Source of the DNA: DASQUK01 sp035697145
GTDB taxonomy: Bacteria; Actinomycetota; Acidimicrobiia; Acidimicrobiales; VFJN01
Reading direction: 5' to 3'
NCBI GenBank assembly: GCA_035697145.1
Contig: DASSDL010000234.1
Span: 30,457 to 94,456 of the forward strand
DNA: 64,000 nt
A program made the translations under genes and the position numbers. The notes under the pieces are model-generated. The model was not told the DNA's origin. It saw nothing but the letters and a program-made list of their open reading frames with translations, and searched no databases. Shown piece after piece: positions 11,131 through 19,518 of the stretch. Each line of letters starts with the position of its first letter. The first letter of the stretch is position 1.

Positions 11131-11144
11131 CAGCAAATAACTCG
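11131..11144 (+). promoter_or_regulatory. Integrase arm-type site, left
   Basis: CAGCAAATAACTCG occurs here and again at 35171-35184, in the same orientation. Each copy is separated from its 58-bp core by 63 bp inside the element. A looser relative (AGCAGGTAGCTC) lies 30 bp upstream at 11102. Position and symmetry suggest arm-binding sites of the recombinase; this is inference. Confidence 0.55.
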
Positions 11145-11164
11145 CCCGGTAGAGTTCGGGTGGC

Positions 11165-12088
11165 ATGGCGCGTTCGACGACCACCCGGGCGAGCTACGGC
11201 ACGCTCAACCTGTTGATCCCGTCCTGGGAGCGCTCGCTCCGGGCGACCAACCGGGCGCCTCGAACGATCCAGGCGTACGTCGAGGCCGCCCGGCTGTTCG
11301 AGGCGTTCCTGCGGGATCGCGGCATGCCGACCGACATCGGCGCGATCCGCCGCGAGCACGTCGAGGCGTTCCTCGAGGACGACCTGTCGCGCGGCCTCGC
11401 CGCCACCACGGCCGCCGGCCACTACCGACGGCTGCAGCAGCTCTTCCGCTGGCTCGACGAAGAAGGCGAGATTCCCCAGTCGCCGATGGCCAAGATGCAC
11501 CCACCCCAGGTCCCGGAGCAGCCCGTGCCCGTCGTGTCGGACGACGAGCTCGCCAAGCTCCTCAAGGCCTGCACCGGCAATGGCTTCGCTCCCCGGCGCG
11601 ACGCGGCGATCATCCGGCTGTTCATCGACACCGGTGTCCGCCTCGGCGAGATGGCGGGCCTGACCGTCGAGGGGATCGACTGGGACCTCGACGTCGTCCA
11701 CGTCGTCGGCAAAGGCCGCCGGACCCGTGCGGTCCCGTTCGGTGCGCGTGCCGGCCAGGCGCTCGACCGTTACCTGCGGGTACGGCGCCAGCACATCGTG
11801 GCGGACAGCGCGGCGCTGTGGCTTGGCGTGCGTGGGCCGATGACGCACTGGGGCATCTCGCAGATGCTCGCCCGTCGCTGCGACGAGGCCGGGATCGATC
11901 GCATCCACCCCCATCAGTTCCGGCACACGTTCGCCCACGCGTGGATGGCCGCCCACGGCAACGAGACCGACCTCATGCGCCTGGCCGGCTGGCGGAGCCG
12001 CGACATGGTCGGCCGCTACGGCGCCTCGGCCGCCGACGAGAGGGCCCGCGAGGCCCACAAGCGCCTGGCCCTCGGCGATCGGATCTGA
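11165..12088 (+). CDS. int: Tyrosine recombinase/integrase of the element
   Basis: This 307-residue XerC/D-type site-specific recombinase has a SAM-like N-terminal core-binding domain (about 18-105) and a C-terminal catalytic domain. The catalytic set is Arg159 (TGVRLGEMAGL), Lys183 (GKGRRTRAVPF), His250 and Arg253 (HPHQFRHTFAH), Trp276 in the place often held by His, and nucleophile Tyr285 (GRYG). It lies directly inside attL and reads away from the tRNA, the usual layout of tRNA-targeting elements. It should integrate and excise the 24-kb element by crossover within the 58-bp repeat. Confidence 0.93.
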   Translation: MARSTTTRASYGTLNLLIPSWERSLRATNRAPRTIQAYVEAARLFEAFLRDRGMPTDIGAIRREHVEAFLEDDLSRGLAATTAAGHYRRLQQLFRWLDEEGEIPQSPMAKMHPPQVPEQPVPVVSDDELAKLLKACTGNGFAPRRDAAIIRLFIDTGVRLGEMAGLTVEGIDWDLDVVHVVGKGRRTRAVPFGARAGQALDRYLRVRRQHIVADSAALWLGVRGPMTHWGISQMLARRCDEAGIDRIHPHQFRHTFAHAWMAAHGNETDLMRLAGWRSRDMVGRYGASAADERAREAHKRLALGDRI

Positions 12089-12535
12089 CGGGCCGGTCCG
12101 CGCCCGGCGGGTTTGGCCGGGGCCGCTGGCGGGCCGAGCGCGCTGGTGAATCGGCGACAGAACGCCGGTTCGGAGCGGGTCAAGAGACGTTTGCTGGGTG
12201 TTGTTCTGTGCGCGGCGCTCGGGCGGGTTGCGGAGGCGGGCTGATCGAACGTTGGGCTGGTACTGGAGTCGCACCCGGCGCGCCTCAAACCCTAGCGATC
12301 TGGGACAGACCGCCCCGATCCTGGCGGGCTGAGGAAGCGATGAGTGCGTATAGCGACGGTCCACCTCTCGGTCAGGCCGAAGAGCGAGAAGAACCATGAC
12401 CGACAACGAGGGAGCGCTTCCCCCATCGAAATGCGTGGCGTTGACGTACCGGCCAACATCGCCGGTGTGGCCGATCACTAGTGCAGCGACCATCGGACCG
12501 ACAACCGCCGTCAGACACTGACCCGCCAGCCGCCA
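12089..12535. other. Gap after the integrase, no supported gene
   Basis: A 41-codon ORF (12396-12521, preceded by a weak GAGAAG) and an opposite-strand frame reading IGHTGDVGRYVNAT are present. Neither has enough support to call. An excisionase would be expected near here but none was recognised. Confidence 0.4.
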
Positions 12536-15500
12536 TCACGTCTGGTCGGCTGCGGTCAGGGCCCGGGCGGCTTCGATCTCGGCGAGGATCTGGTCGAGGT
12601 TGTCGGGGCCATGGTCGACGTAGTCGAGCATCCCCTGATAGAAGGCTCCTGGAGTGTCCGCCCGGGTAACCGAGCCGATGCTGGGAGGCATGAGGTCGGA
12701 GGCGTCGAATCGCCACTGCCCGGCGGCAACTCCATCGCGCACCTCCTGGCAGAGTCGCACCCGCAAGGCGTTGACGCTCTCGTCGAGCCCGGTGGCCCGA
12801 CAGTGGCCCACCTCGAACCCGGCGTTGGCGGGGAGGAACTGGCCACCGGGGTTGGCGGCCCAGACGCTGCCCCACTCCGGGTTCAGCACCCAGCGCAGGA
12901 ACTCGCGGATCTCGGGGCGGTCCCGGAAGGCGCCGGCGAAGTCCCCACCGCCGAAGACCGGCGTGTCACCACCGGCGTCGACCGGCGGCAGAGCGAAGTA
13001 GCCGACGTCCTCCCCGACGGCCGCCCATGCGGGGAGAATGTGCTTGATCCAGCTCGCACCGAGATCCAGCCAGCAGCCCGGGGGGTTCGAGACGAGCGCG
13101 CCGACGGCGTCGACGAAGTTCAGCCGGCTGATCGAGTCGGCGCCGCCCCGGACGAAGCCCTCGCCGAAGGCGACCTGACCAAACATCGCCACTGCCCGTC
13201 GAACTATGGGGTGGTCGAAGGGGATTTCGCCTTGGGCCCAACCGTCGTAGAGGTCAACGCCCCCAAGCCGAAGCACCAAGGACTCGACCCAGTCGGTGGC
13301 CGGCCAGCCGTCGGCGCTCCCGCCGGACTCGAGGCCGATGCACCAGGGGGTCTGCCCTTCGGCCGCCATCTGCTGGGTCAGGGCGACCAGCTCGTTCCAG
13401 GTCTCGGGGACGGCGTACCCGGCTTCTTCGAACTCGGGCACGGGATACCAGACCAGGCCCTTGGCGCTGAGAGCGGCGGGAACCCCGAAGTAGGCCGAGC
13501 CAACGGTGGCGGCGTCGACGAGGTAGTCGCCCACCTGGCGCCGCACGTCGGCCGGGTCGAGGTAAGTGCTCAGGTCGACGAGCTGACCATCCTCGGCGTA
13601 GCTGGTGACCGCCGCCGGTTGGGCCCAGACGGCTACATCGGGAGGGTCACCGCGCTCGACCGCCGCCGCGATCTGTGCTTCCGAAGTATCGGGATTCGCC
13701 GTGTAGGCGACCTCGATGCCGGTCCGCTCTTCGAATCGGGCGAGCTCGTCCCCGAGGCCCTCGTCGGGGGGCTCGATGCCGACAAGGCTGATGGTGGTGC
13801 CGGCTAGCGGCCGGTCGGCCGGTGACCGCAGCTCGGGCCGGACAGGGTCTTGGGGAACGGCCGGCCAGCCGTCATCACTGGTTCGGACGGGACACGGCTC
13901 AATGGCGTACCTCGTGCACTCTTCCGCGGTGAAGGAGCGGCTGAGATGGCCGCGGGCGAGGTCGACCAGTTGGGCCAGGGGAAGCCGGAAGATGCCCGTC
14001 GGCCCGTCGGGGCCGATACGGACCTCGGCGGGGGCGTCGGTGGCGGGGTAGGGGACTCGCGCCGCCTGGATGGCCCAGTGCAGCGCCTCCTCAGCCTCGA
14101 CGACGGCCCGGATGTCGGCGCGGGCGCTGGCGTCAAGGGATTCCAGCGCCAGCAGCATCGCCAGCTCGGGATCGTCAGCGGCGAGGATCGACGCCCCGGC
14201 CAAGCGGCGGGGCTCGGCTGTGTCGGCCAGCTCCTGGGCGAGCCGGTTGGCGTCGTTGCGTTGGGTGACGGCGAACGCGGCAACAGCAGCGACCAGGGCG
14301 AGTACGACACCACCGCCGACGAGCTGGCGGGTGCGCTGCCGGGTCTTCCGCCGGAGCCGCTCCTCCCGGCGCCCACGCTCCTGCTCGGCGGCTGCCTCGG
14401 CGTCGCGCTGGGCGACGCTGGACTCGAGGAACGTCCGCTCGGCGGGGTGGAGCGAGAGGTCGGTACCGCCCGCCCACGCCGCGATCTGCTCGAGGCGCAG
14501 GCCCTGGAGCAGGTAGGCGGGATCCTGATCCGCGCCCTGCCAGTCGGCCGCGGCGCTGGCCAGGCGCCGTTGCTGGCCGAGGTCCTCGCGGCTGTCGTCG
14601 ATCCAGGCCCGGAGGCGGTCCCACTCGGTGAGCAGGGCCTCGTGGGCGATCTCGACGGTGGGGCCCCGGGTGACCGGGTCGCGGTCGAAGGTGAGCAGCC
14701 GGTGGCGGCCGAAAGCATCGAGCACCACCTCGACGGAGGGATCTGGAAGGGTGGTGAGCTCCTGGCGGAGCACGCGGCGGCGGACATCCTCGGTCCCCTC
14801 CCCGAGGGTCACCAGCCGGAGTAGGACCTGGCGAGTCGCCTCCTGCGCGGGGCCGTCGAAGCCGACGTAGAGGGCCTCGGCCCGACGTATCAGGGCGCCC
14901 GACACGCCTCCCATCTCCCGGTAGGCGGCGAGCTCGATGACCGGTCCCCGGCGCTGGTCGAACAGCTCGGTAAGGGCGTACTGGAGGAGCGGCAGGGCCC
15001 CGGGGCGATCGCTGACGTCGGCCACGATCTCGGCGACCAGGCCCGGCTCGAAGCGGACGCCCAACCGGTCGGCGGGTCCGTCGATGGCACGTTCGAGCTC
15101 CTCCGCGGACATCGGCGTGATCACCTCGGTGCCCCGGCGCAGCAGCTCACCGATGGCCCGATGGCCGAGGGGACGGTCGTAGAAGTCGGCGCGCAGGGTG
15201 GCCACCACGCGCAGGCCGCCGAGGGGGTCTTCGACCGCCGCCGCCAAGGCGTCGAGGAAGGCCTGGGTCCTTGCATCCGGGGCTTGGGTGAACAGCTCCT
15301 CGAACTGGTCGATGACGAGCAGCAGCTGCGAACGCTCGGGGACGACCCGCCGCACGGCCCGCCGGATGCCAGCCTCGCCGTCGGTGAGCTGCTCGAGCAG
15401 GCTGGCGGGTGGGTTGACGGCGACACGCAGCAGCCCCGCCTCCAGCTCCTCGTAGGGGTGGCGGCCGGGGCTGATCTCGACCACGAACCAGTCGGGCGAC

Positions 15501-17281
15501 CCGGACAGGGCTCCCAGGCGCAGCGCCGGCAACAACCCGGCCTTCACGACGCTGGACTTGCCGCTTCCGCTCGGGCCAACCAGGGCGACGAAGCGCCCGC
15601 CCGTCCCGCTGGCCCCGAGTCGCGCGATGAGACGCTCGACCACCCGCTCGCGCCCGAAGAAGTCGGCCGCATCGGACTCCTCGAAGGCGCGCAGACCCTT
15701 GTAGGGATTGACGAGCCCAGCGGCCACAGCTTCGACCGGCGCCGCAGTCGATCCCGTCGCCGCCTCCACGGCGACGACGAACGCGCCGACATCGGGATAG
15801 CGGTCCTGCGGATCGGCGGCCGTCGCCCTCCGGATCACGTCGGCGATCGGCGCGGTCAGCCCCTCGGTTACCCGCTGGACGTCTTCGGGCGGCCGCCCGG
15901 TCAGTGCCTGGGCCAGCACGACCGCCAGGCTGTAGATGTCCGACGCGGAAGTCACGGGCGCGCCCGCCAACTGCTCGGGCGATGCATAGGGGGGCCCGAG
16001 CGTCACCTGGCGCGTCCTCTGCGCTGGGTCATCGTCGATGGCGATTGCGAAGTCGCTCAGGTAGGCCCGGTGGTCGTCGTCGACGAGGATGTTCGCCGGC
16101 TTGATGTCGCGGTGGACGGCGCCCGCCCGGTGGGCGAGTGCCAGCGCCGACCCGACCTCCCGTACCAGCTGGGCCGCCTGCACCGGCGCCAGCGGCCCCG
16201 GCCGCAAGGCATCGGCCAGGCTCCCGCCCCGCACCAGCCGCGTGACCAGGTACGCGGCCCCGGGTTCCCGCCAGTAGTCGTACAGCGGGACGATGTGCGG
16301 GTGCTCGAGCCGGGCGACCAGCTCGGCCTCGGCCTCGAAGCGGCGGATGAACACCGGATCGTCCGCCCGCTCGGGCGGGATCACCGTAATCGCCACCTCG
16401 CGGCCGACGGCCGGCTGGTAGGCCCGGTAGGCCGGACCGAAGGCGCCGTCACCGATCTGCTCGCGAATCTCGTAGCCGCGAACGGCCAGCCGGGTCTGCG
16501 GGACCGGGCCCGCACCCTCGTGGCCGAGTGAGGCGTCGCCCACGATGACCTGGGATTCCAGGCGCTGCAGGGCGGCCGTGGGTTCGACGCCCAGCTCGTC
16601 CCCGAGCCGCGCCCGCACACGCTGGAAGGCGCGGAGGGCCTCGGCCCGACGGCCCGAGCGGTAGAGGGCGACCATAAGTTGGGCGGTGAAGCCCTCCCGG
16701 AGGGGGTGCTGGCGGACCAGGCTCTCGAGCTCACCAACGAGCTCGGCGGACAGGCCCCGCCGCAGATCGGCGTCGATGCGCAAGCCCACGGCTTCGAGGC
16801 GAAGCTCCTCGAGCCGGCCGATCTCCGGCTGGGCGAACGGCTCGTAGGCGACGTCCTCATACGGCCGACCGCGCCACAGCGCCAGGCCCTCGCCGAGCAC
16901 GATCGACGCCGCCGCGGGATCGGTGTCCAGGAGCGCGCGCCCCTCCTGCACCAACCGCTCGAATGTCCACGCGTCGAGCTCGTCCGTGCCGATCCGCAGC
17001 AGATAGCCCGGCGACCGGGTCAGGAGCAGAGTGCCCTCGGACCGCTTTTGCCGTGCCGGTTCGAGCGCAGAGCGGAGGTTCGACACGTGCACCCACAGCG
17101 CGTTCTGCCGGTCGCTGACGGGGTGGTCACCCCAGAGCTCGTCGATGATGCGGTCGGTCGCCACCACCTCGTTGGCATGGATCAACAACAGTGCCAACAG
17201 TGAGCGCTGTTTGAACGACCCGAGGGCTACGTCGACGCCGTCCCTGCGGGCCGCTAGGCGTCCGAGGACCTCAAACTCCAT
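12536..17281 (-). CDS. BTAD-kinase-STAND-TM-solute-binding fusion receptor/regulator
   Basis: A single 1581-residue protein. In order: OmpR-type winged helix (about 1-95) and BTAD domain (100-245), as in SARP regulators; a Ser/Thr kinase fold (268-510); a STAND/NACHT-like NTPase with Walker A GPSGSGKSS (569-577) and Walker B LLLVIDQFEELF (about 653-664); one transmembrane segment (988-1006); then an extracellular solute-binding domain from about 1162 (GTTISLVGIEPPDEGLG ... PPDVAVWAQPAAV). The kinase keeps HRDIKPAN but has Thr299 where VAIK has Lys, and DFA for DFG, so it is probably a pseudokinase. Topology puts the ligand domain outside and the DNA-binding domain inside. ATG 17281 is preferred over GTG 17287 because GGGAG precedes it. 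Domain calls are firm; signalling is inferred. Confidence 0.88.
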   Translation of the reverse strand: MEFEVLGRLAARRDGVDVALGSFKQRSLLALLLIHANEVVATDRIIDELWGDHPVSDRQNALWVHVSNLRSALEPARQKRSEGTLLLTRSPGYLLRIGTDELDAWTFERLVQEGRALLDTDPAAASIVLGEGLALWRGRPYEDVAYEPFAQPEIGRLEELRLEAVGLRIDADLRRGLSAELVGELESLVRQHPLREGFTAQLMVALYRSGRRAEALRAFQRVRARLGDELGVEPTAALQRLESQVIVGDASLGHEGAGPVPQTRLAVRGYEIREQIGDGAFGPAYRAYQPAVGREVAITVIPPERADDPVFIRRFEAEAELVARLEHPHIVPLYDYWREPGAAYLVTRLVRGGSLADALRPGPLAPVQAAQLVREVGSALALAHRAGAVHRDIKPANILVDDDHRAYLSDFAIAIDDDPAQRTRQVTLGPPYASPEQLAGAPVTSASDIYSLAVVLAQALTGRPPEDVQRVTEGLTAPIADVIRRATAADPQDRYPDVGAFVVAVEAATGSTAAPVEAVAAGLVNPYKGLRAFEESDAADFFGRERVVERLIARLGASGTGGRFVALVGPSGSGKSSVVKAGLLPALRLGALSGSPDWFVVEISPGRHPYEELEAGLLRVAVNPPASLLEQLTDGEAGIRRAVRRVVPERSQLLLVIDQFEELFTQAPDARTQAFLDALAAAVEDPLGGLRVVATLRADFYDRPLGHRAIGELLRRGTEVITPMSAEELERAIDGPADRLGVRFEPGLVAEIVADVSDRPGALPLLQYALTELFDQRRGPVIELAAYREMGGVSGALIRRAEALYVGFDGPAQEATRQVLLRLVTLGEGTEDVRRRVLRQELTTLPDPSVEVVLDAFGRHRLLTFDRDPVTRGPTVEIAHEALLTEWDRLRAWIDDSREDLGQQRRLASAAADWQGADQDPAYLLQGLRLEQIAAWAGGTDLSLHPAERTFLESSVAQRDAEAAAEQERGRREERLRRKTRQRTRQLVGGGVVLALVAAVAAFAVTQRNDANRLAQELADTAEPRRLAGASILAADDPELAMLLALESLDASARADIRAVVEAEEALHWAIQAARVPYPATDAPAEVRIGPDGPTGIFRLPLAQLVDLARGHLSRSFTAEECTRYAIEPCPVRTSDDGWPAVPQDPVRPELRSPADRPLAGTTISLVGIEPPDEGLGDELARFEERTGIEVAYTANPDTSEAQIAAAVERGDPPDVAVWAQPAAVTSYAEDGQLVDLSTYLDPADVRRQVGDYLVDAATVGSAYFGVPAALSAKGLVWYPVPEFEEAGYAVPETWNELVALTQQMAAEGQTPWCIGLESGGSADGWPATDWVESLVLRLGGVDLYDGWAQGEIPFDHPIVRRAVAMFGQVAFGEGFVRGGADSISRLNFVDAVGALVSNPPGCWLDLGASWIKHILPAWAAVGEDVGYFALPPVDAGGDTPVFGGGDFAGAFRDRPEIREFLRWVLNPEWGSVWAANPGGQFLPANAGFEVGHCRATGLDESVNALRVRLCQEVRDGVAAGQWRFDASDLMPPSIGSVTRADTPGAFYQGMLDYVDHGPDNLDQILAEIEAARALTAADQT

Positions 17282-17339
17282 GCCCACTCCCGCGCCGAGC
17301 GTGCTCGCCCGACCTCTCCTTCCAGCATCTCACGCCCCA

Positions 17340-17357
17340 CTTAAGGGCGCCTTTAAG
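17340..17357. promoter_or_regulatory. Palindrome in the receptor/zincin divergent promoter
   Basis: CTTAAGGGCGCCTTTAAG is an 18-bp near-perfect inverted repeat between the start of the giant regulator (17281) and the zincin (17422). It is A/T-rich at its ends in an otherwise GC-rich region. It is a natural candidate operator for the winged-helix domain encoded next door. Confidence 0.5.
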
Positions 17358-17421
17358 CCAACTACAGTGGGCGGAAAGCTATCGAGGATGACCGGCAAGG
17401 CACGGCTCGGACGCTCCGGCC

Positions 17422-18024
17422 GTGCTCCGTCGTCTCGCCGCCAGCTCGGCTCTCGGTGTTCTCATCGCGTCCACAGCCCTCGTCGGCCCGCACGGGGAGC
17501 CCAACCGGGCGTCGTACTCCGCCGCAGGGTTCTCTCACGCCCAGGCGGCGCTGATCGACTGGGCGATCGGCCTATACGCCGACGCCGGCCTCGAACTGCC
17601 GCCCCTCGAGTTCGTCCGCTACCCCACGCGCGTGCCCTGTCGCGGCGCGCGCGGCTTCTACACCGGAGGCCGCTCGCCCGCGACGATCCGTATCTGCATC
17701 CCCGAGGCGGGCCCCTTCGCCGAGTCGCTGTTCCTCCACGAGATCGCCCACGCATGGGACGCGTACGCCCTCACCGACCGCCGGCGGGAGGCGTTCCTCG
17801 AGCTTCGCAACCTCGAGCAGTGGTGGGACGACGGCTCGACGCAGTGGCACACCTACGCCGCCGAGCAGGCCGCCCAAATCCTCGTCTGGGGCCTCATCGA
17901 TCGCCCCATCCGCATCGCCACCATCCCCGACACCAGCTGCGCCGATCTTCGGGCCGGCTACGTCCTCCTCACCGGGCGCACACCGTTGCACGGCTACACC
18001 GATCTGTGCGACGAGGCAGCATGA
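17422..18024 (+). CDS. Secreted zinc metallopeptidase-like protein
   Basis: This 200-residue product has a signal peptide (RRLAASSALGVLIASTALV, about 3-22) and an HExxH zinc site (His106, Glu107, His110 in LFLHEIAHAWDAY). A glutamate in YAAEQAAQ about 40 residues later could be the third ligand. Four cysteines (73, 92 and two near the end) suggest disulfides, in line with export. I do not recognise a named peptidase family. The start is GTG. It is divergent from the giant receptor gene with a shared palindrome-bearing gap, so it may be a target of that regulator. Confidence 0.72.
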   Translation: MLRRLAASSALGVLIASTALVGPHGEPNRASYSAAGFSHAQAALIDWAIGLYADAGLELPPLEFVRYPTRVPCRGARGFYTGGRSPATIRICIPEAGPFAESLFLHEIAHAWDAYALTDRRREAFLELRNLEQWWDDGSTQWHTYAAEQAAQILVWGLIDRPIRIATIPDTSCADLRAGYVLLTGRTPLHGYTDLCDEAA

Positions 18025-18412
18025 GCCTTCCCAAGCGCCAGTGCGCGACGCTCGGGACCAACAGATCGGGCCCGGCGGCGGCCCGCGCCGCCTGCCACAT
18101 CGTGAGCAGATCCGCAACCGTCGCTCCAACCTGGGACGGAGTCCGACCGAGCACCTCAGCCTCCCCGGCGACCTCGGGCTTGGCGGGCTTCTTCGTGCCC
18201 CCGAACGTCTTGGCCACCCGCGGCCCACCGCCGACGCCGGTGCCGGCCGGCACGAACACGCCGCCGAGCCAGACCCCGGCCGGCGCTCCGTTATCGTCGC
18301 CACGGCGGCGACACTTGTACGGCACTAGGACCGCTCTAGCGGATGACGCGAACGAGGCACTGGCCTCGTCGACAGCCGGCGCCTCGCCCGACGACGAAAC
18401 CGCAGGTAGTGG
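18025..18412. other. Gap: one weak ORF only
   Basis: A 118-codon minus-strand ORF (17969-18325) overlaps the 3' end of the zincin gene. Its product has no recognisable features, so I do not call it. Confidence 0.35.
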
Positions 18413-18497
18413 CTACTCGATCCCCAAACCGCTGATCGCCCGGGCGATCACGAGCTGCTGGATCTGCTCGGTGCCCTCGAAGATGTCGTAGGTCTGC
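18413..18497 (-). pseudogene. C-terminal remnant of an acyl-CoA dehydrogenase gene
   Basis: The reverse strand reads QTYDIFEGTEQIQQLVIAR and then AISGLGIE-stop. The IFEGT-Q-IQ-L-I-R block is the classic C-terminus of acyl-CoA dehydrogenases, where the Gln-Ile segment lies near FAD. Nothing upstream in any frame continues the protein, so only the last 27 or so codons survive. The scrap marks an old recombination joint inside the element. Confidence 0.7.
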
Positions 18498-18628
18498 TGA
18501 AGGCGTTCGCCTATCCCCGAAACCCGGCACACGCTGGGCTCCCGGTGGGTCCAGCCTGAGCGGATCCGGCCCAATCCGTCGAGCTCCAATACCGGAGAAG
18601 TGCCCGATATAGCTCGGCACTCAGCCCT

Positions 18629-18976
18629 TCATGCTTCGGCAGGCTCAAACACCAGCTCATGACCATCCGGGTCATGCACGACCACGTAGTCCCCAACGCC
18701 CTCCTCCGAAGATCGCGCCACTGACACCCCCGCAGCTGCCAGGCGCTGACACAACTGCTCCAGCCCTCGGACGGCGAAGACCGCTGCAGGCGGCTCCTCG
18801 CCATCAGCCAGGTCCATACACACAGCGGCATCGCCCACAGCGAACTGGACGAACTCCCCGGGCTTCTCGCCGCAAACGTTTAGCCCGAGCAGGCCCTCAT
18901 AGAACTCCCGTGAACGGTCGAGGTCCGCGGTTCGAAGAGCCACGAATCGAAGCAAGATCGAGAACTCGTCCGTCAT
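18629..18976 (-). CDS. VOC-family (glyoxalase/bleomycin-resistance fold) protein
   Basis: The 115-residue single-domain protein shows the paired beta-alpha-beta modules of the VOC fold: FVALRTADLDRSREFYEGLLGL at the start and VVVHDPDGHELVFEPAE at the end. The terminal Glu of HELVFEP is a common metal ligand. The substrate is unknown; relatives include dioxygenases, lyases and antibiotic-binding proteins. It stands alone on the minus strand among decayed genes. Confidence 0.82.
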   Translation of the reverse strand: MTDEFSILLRFVALRTADLDRSREFYEGLLGLNVCGEKPGEFVQFAVGDAAVCMDLADGEEPPAAVFAVRGLEQLCQRLAAAGVSVARSSEEGVGDYVVVHDPDGHELVFEPAEA

Positions 18977-19518
18977 CGCATCAACCCCCTGCGACGCCTA
19001 CCACAAGTGTCGCGCTGCGTGCTCGGGATCTCCCCGGCCTCCGCGGGCCACGCGACCGAAGTACCGGTCAGAGGCGCCGACCAACCGTTGCGCAACTGCG
19101 AATCTCCGCCACGACGATCACCACAAAACGCCGCGACAGAATGACATCGCCCCTGCCCGTCACAGCGCACCGAACGGCGTCCCTGAGCCATCGGACATGA
19201 GGTCGTCGGCGAAAGGAGCGAGGCTCTGCGTGCAACAGCGCAGCGAGCCTGGTGTCTCAGAACGCGCGGCCGAGCCCGCCCGCTACGCGGGGCGAAGGTC
19301 CCGTAGGGCGGCTCAGACCTGTCCGCCTCGGCCGAACCCGTCTTGGTCAGGCCGCCCTGCCATCGTGAGCGCGAAGCTCGGGGAGTGCTTCGTCGCTACG
19401 TCTGGGTCGCCCACCGTGCCGGAAGGTCGGCGGCCGGCCGATCGCCACTGGCGGCGGGCCTCCCGGCCCGCGCTGGCTACTGTGGTGGGCACCGCCGCAC
19501 GAGGCGGCTCACTGGGCG
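18977..19518. other. Gap with dispersed repeat copy A, no gene
   Basis: The 542-bp interval holds repeat copy A (19111-19184). No frame gives a plausible protein; ORFs here are high-GC open frames. Confidence 0.5.
19111..19184 (+). repeat. Dispersed repeat, copy A
   Basis: It starts ACGACGATCACCACAAAACG and ends GCACCGAACGGCG. Similar blocks recur at 21138-21210 and 28549-28626. The ends are best conserved and the middle varies. Confidence 0.6.

Noticed and set aside
12396..12521. 41-codon ORF as possible excisionase
   Set aside because: No helix-turn-helix or MerR-like pattern in the product; only a weak ribosome site.
17969..18325. 118-codon minus-strand ORF after the zincin
   Set aside because: It overlaps the zincin 3' end and shows no recognisable fold or ribosome site.
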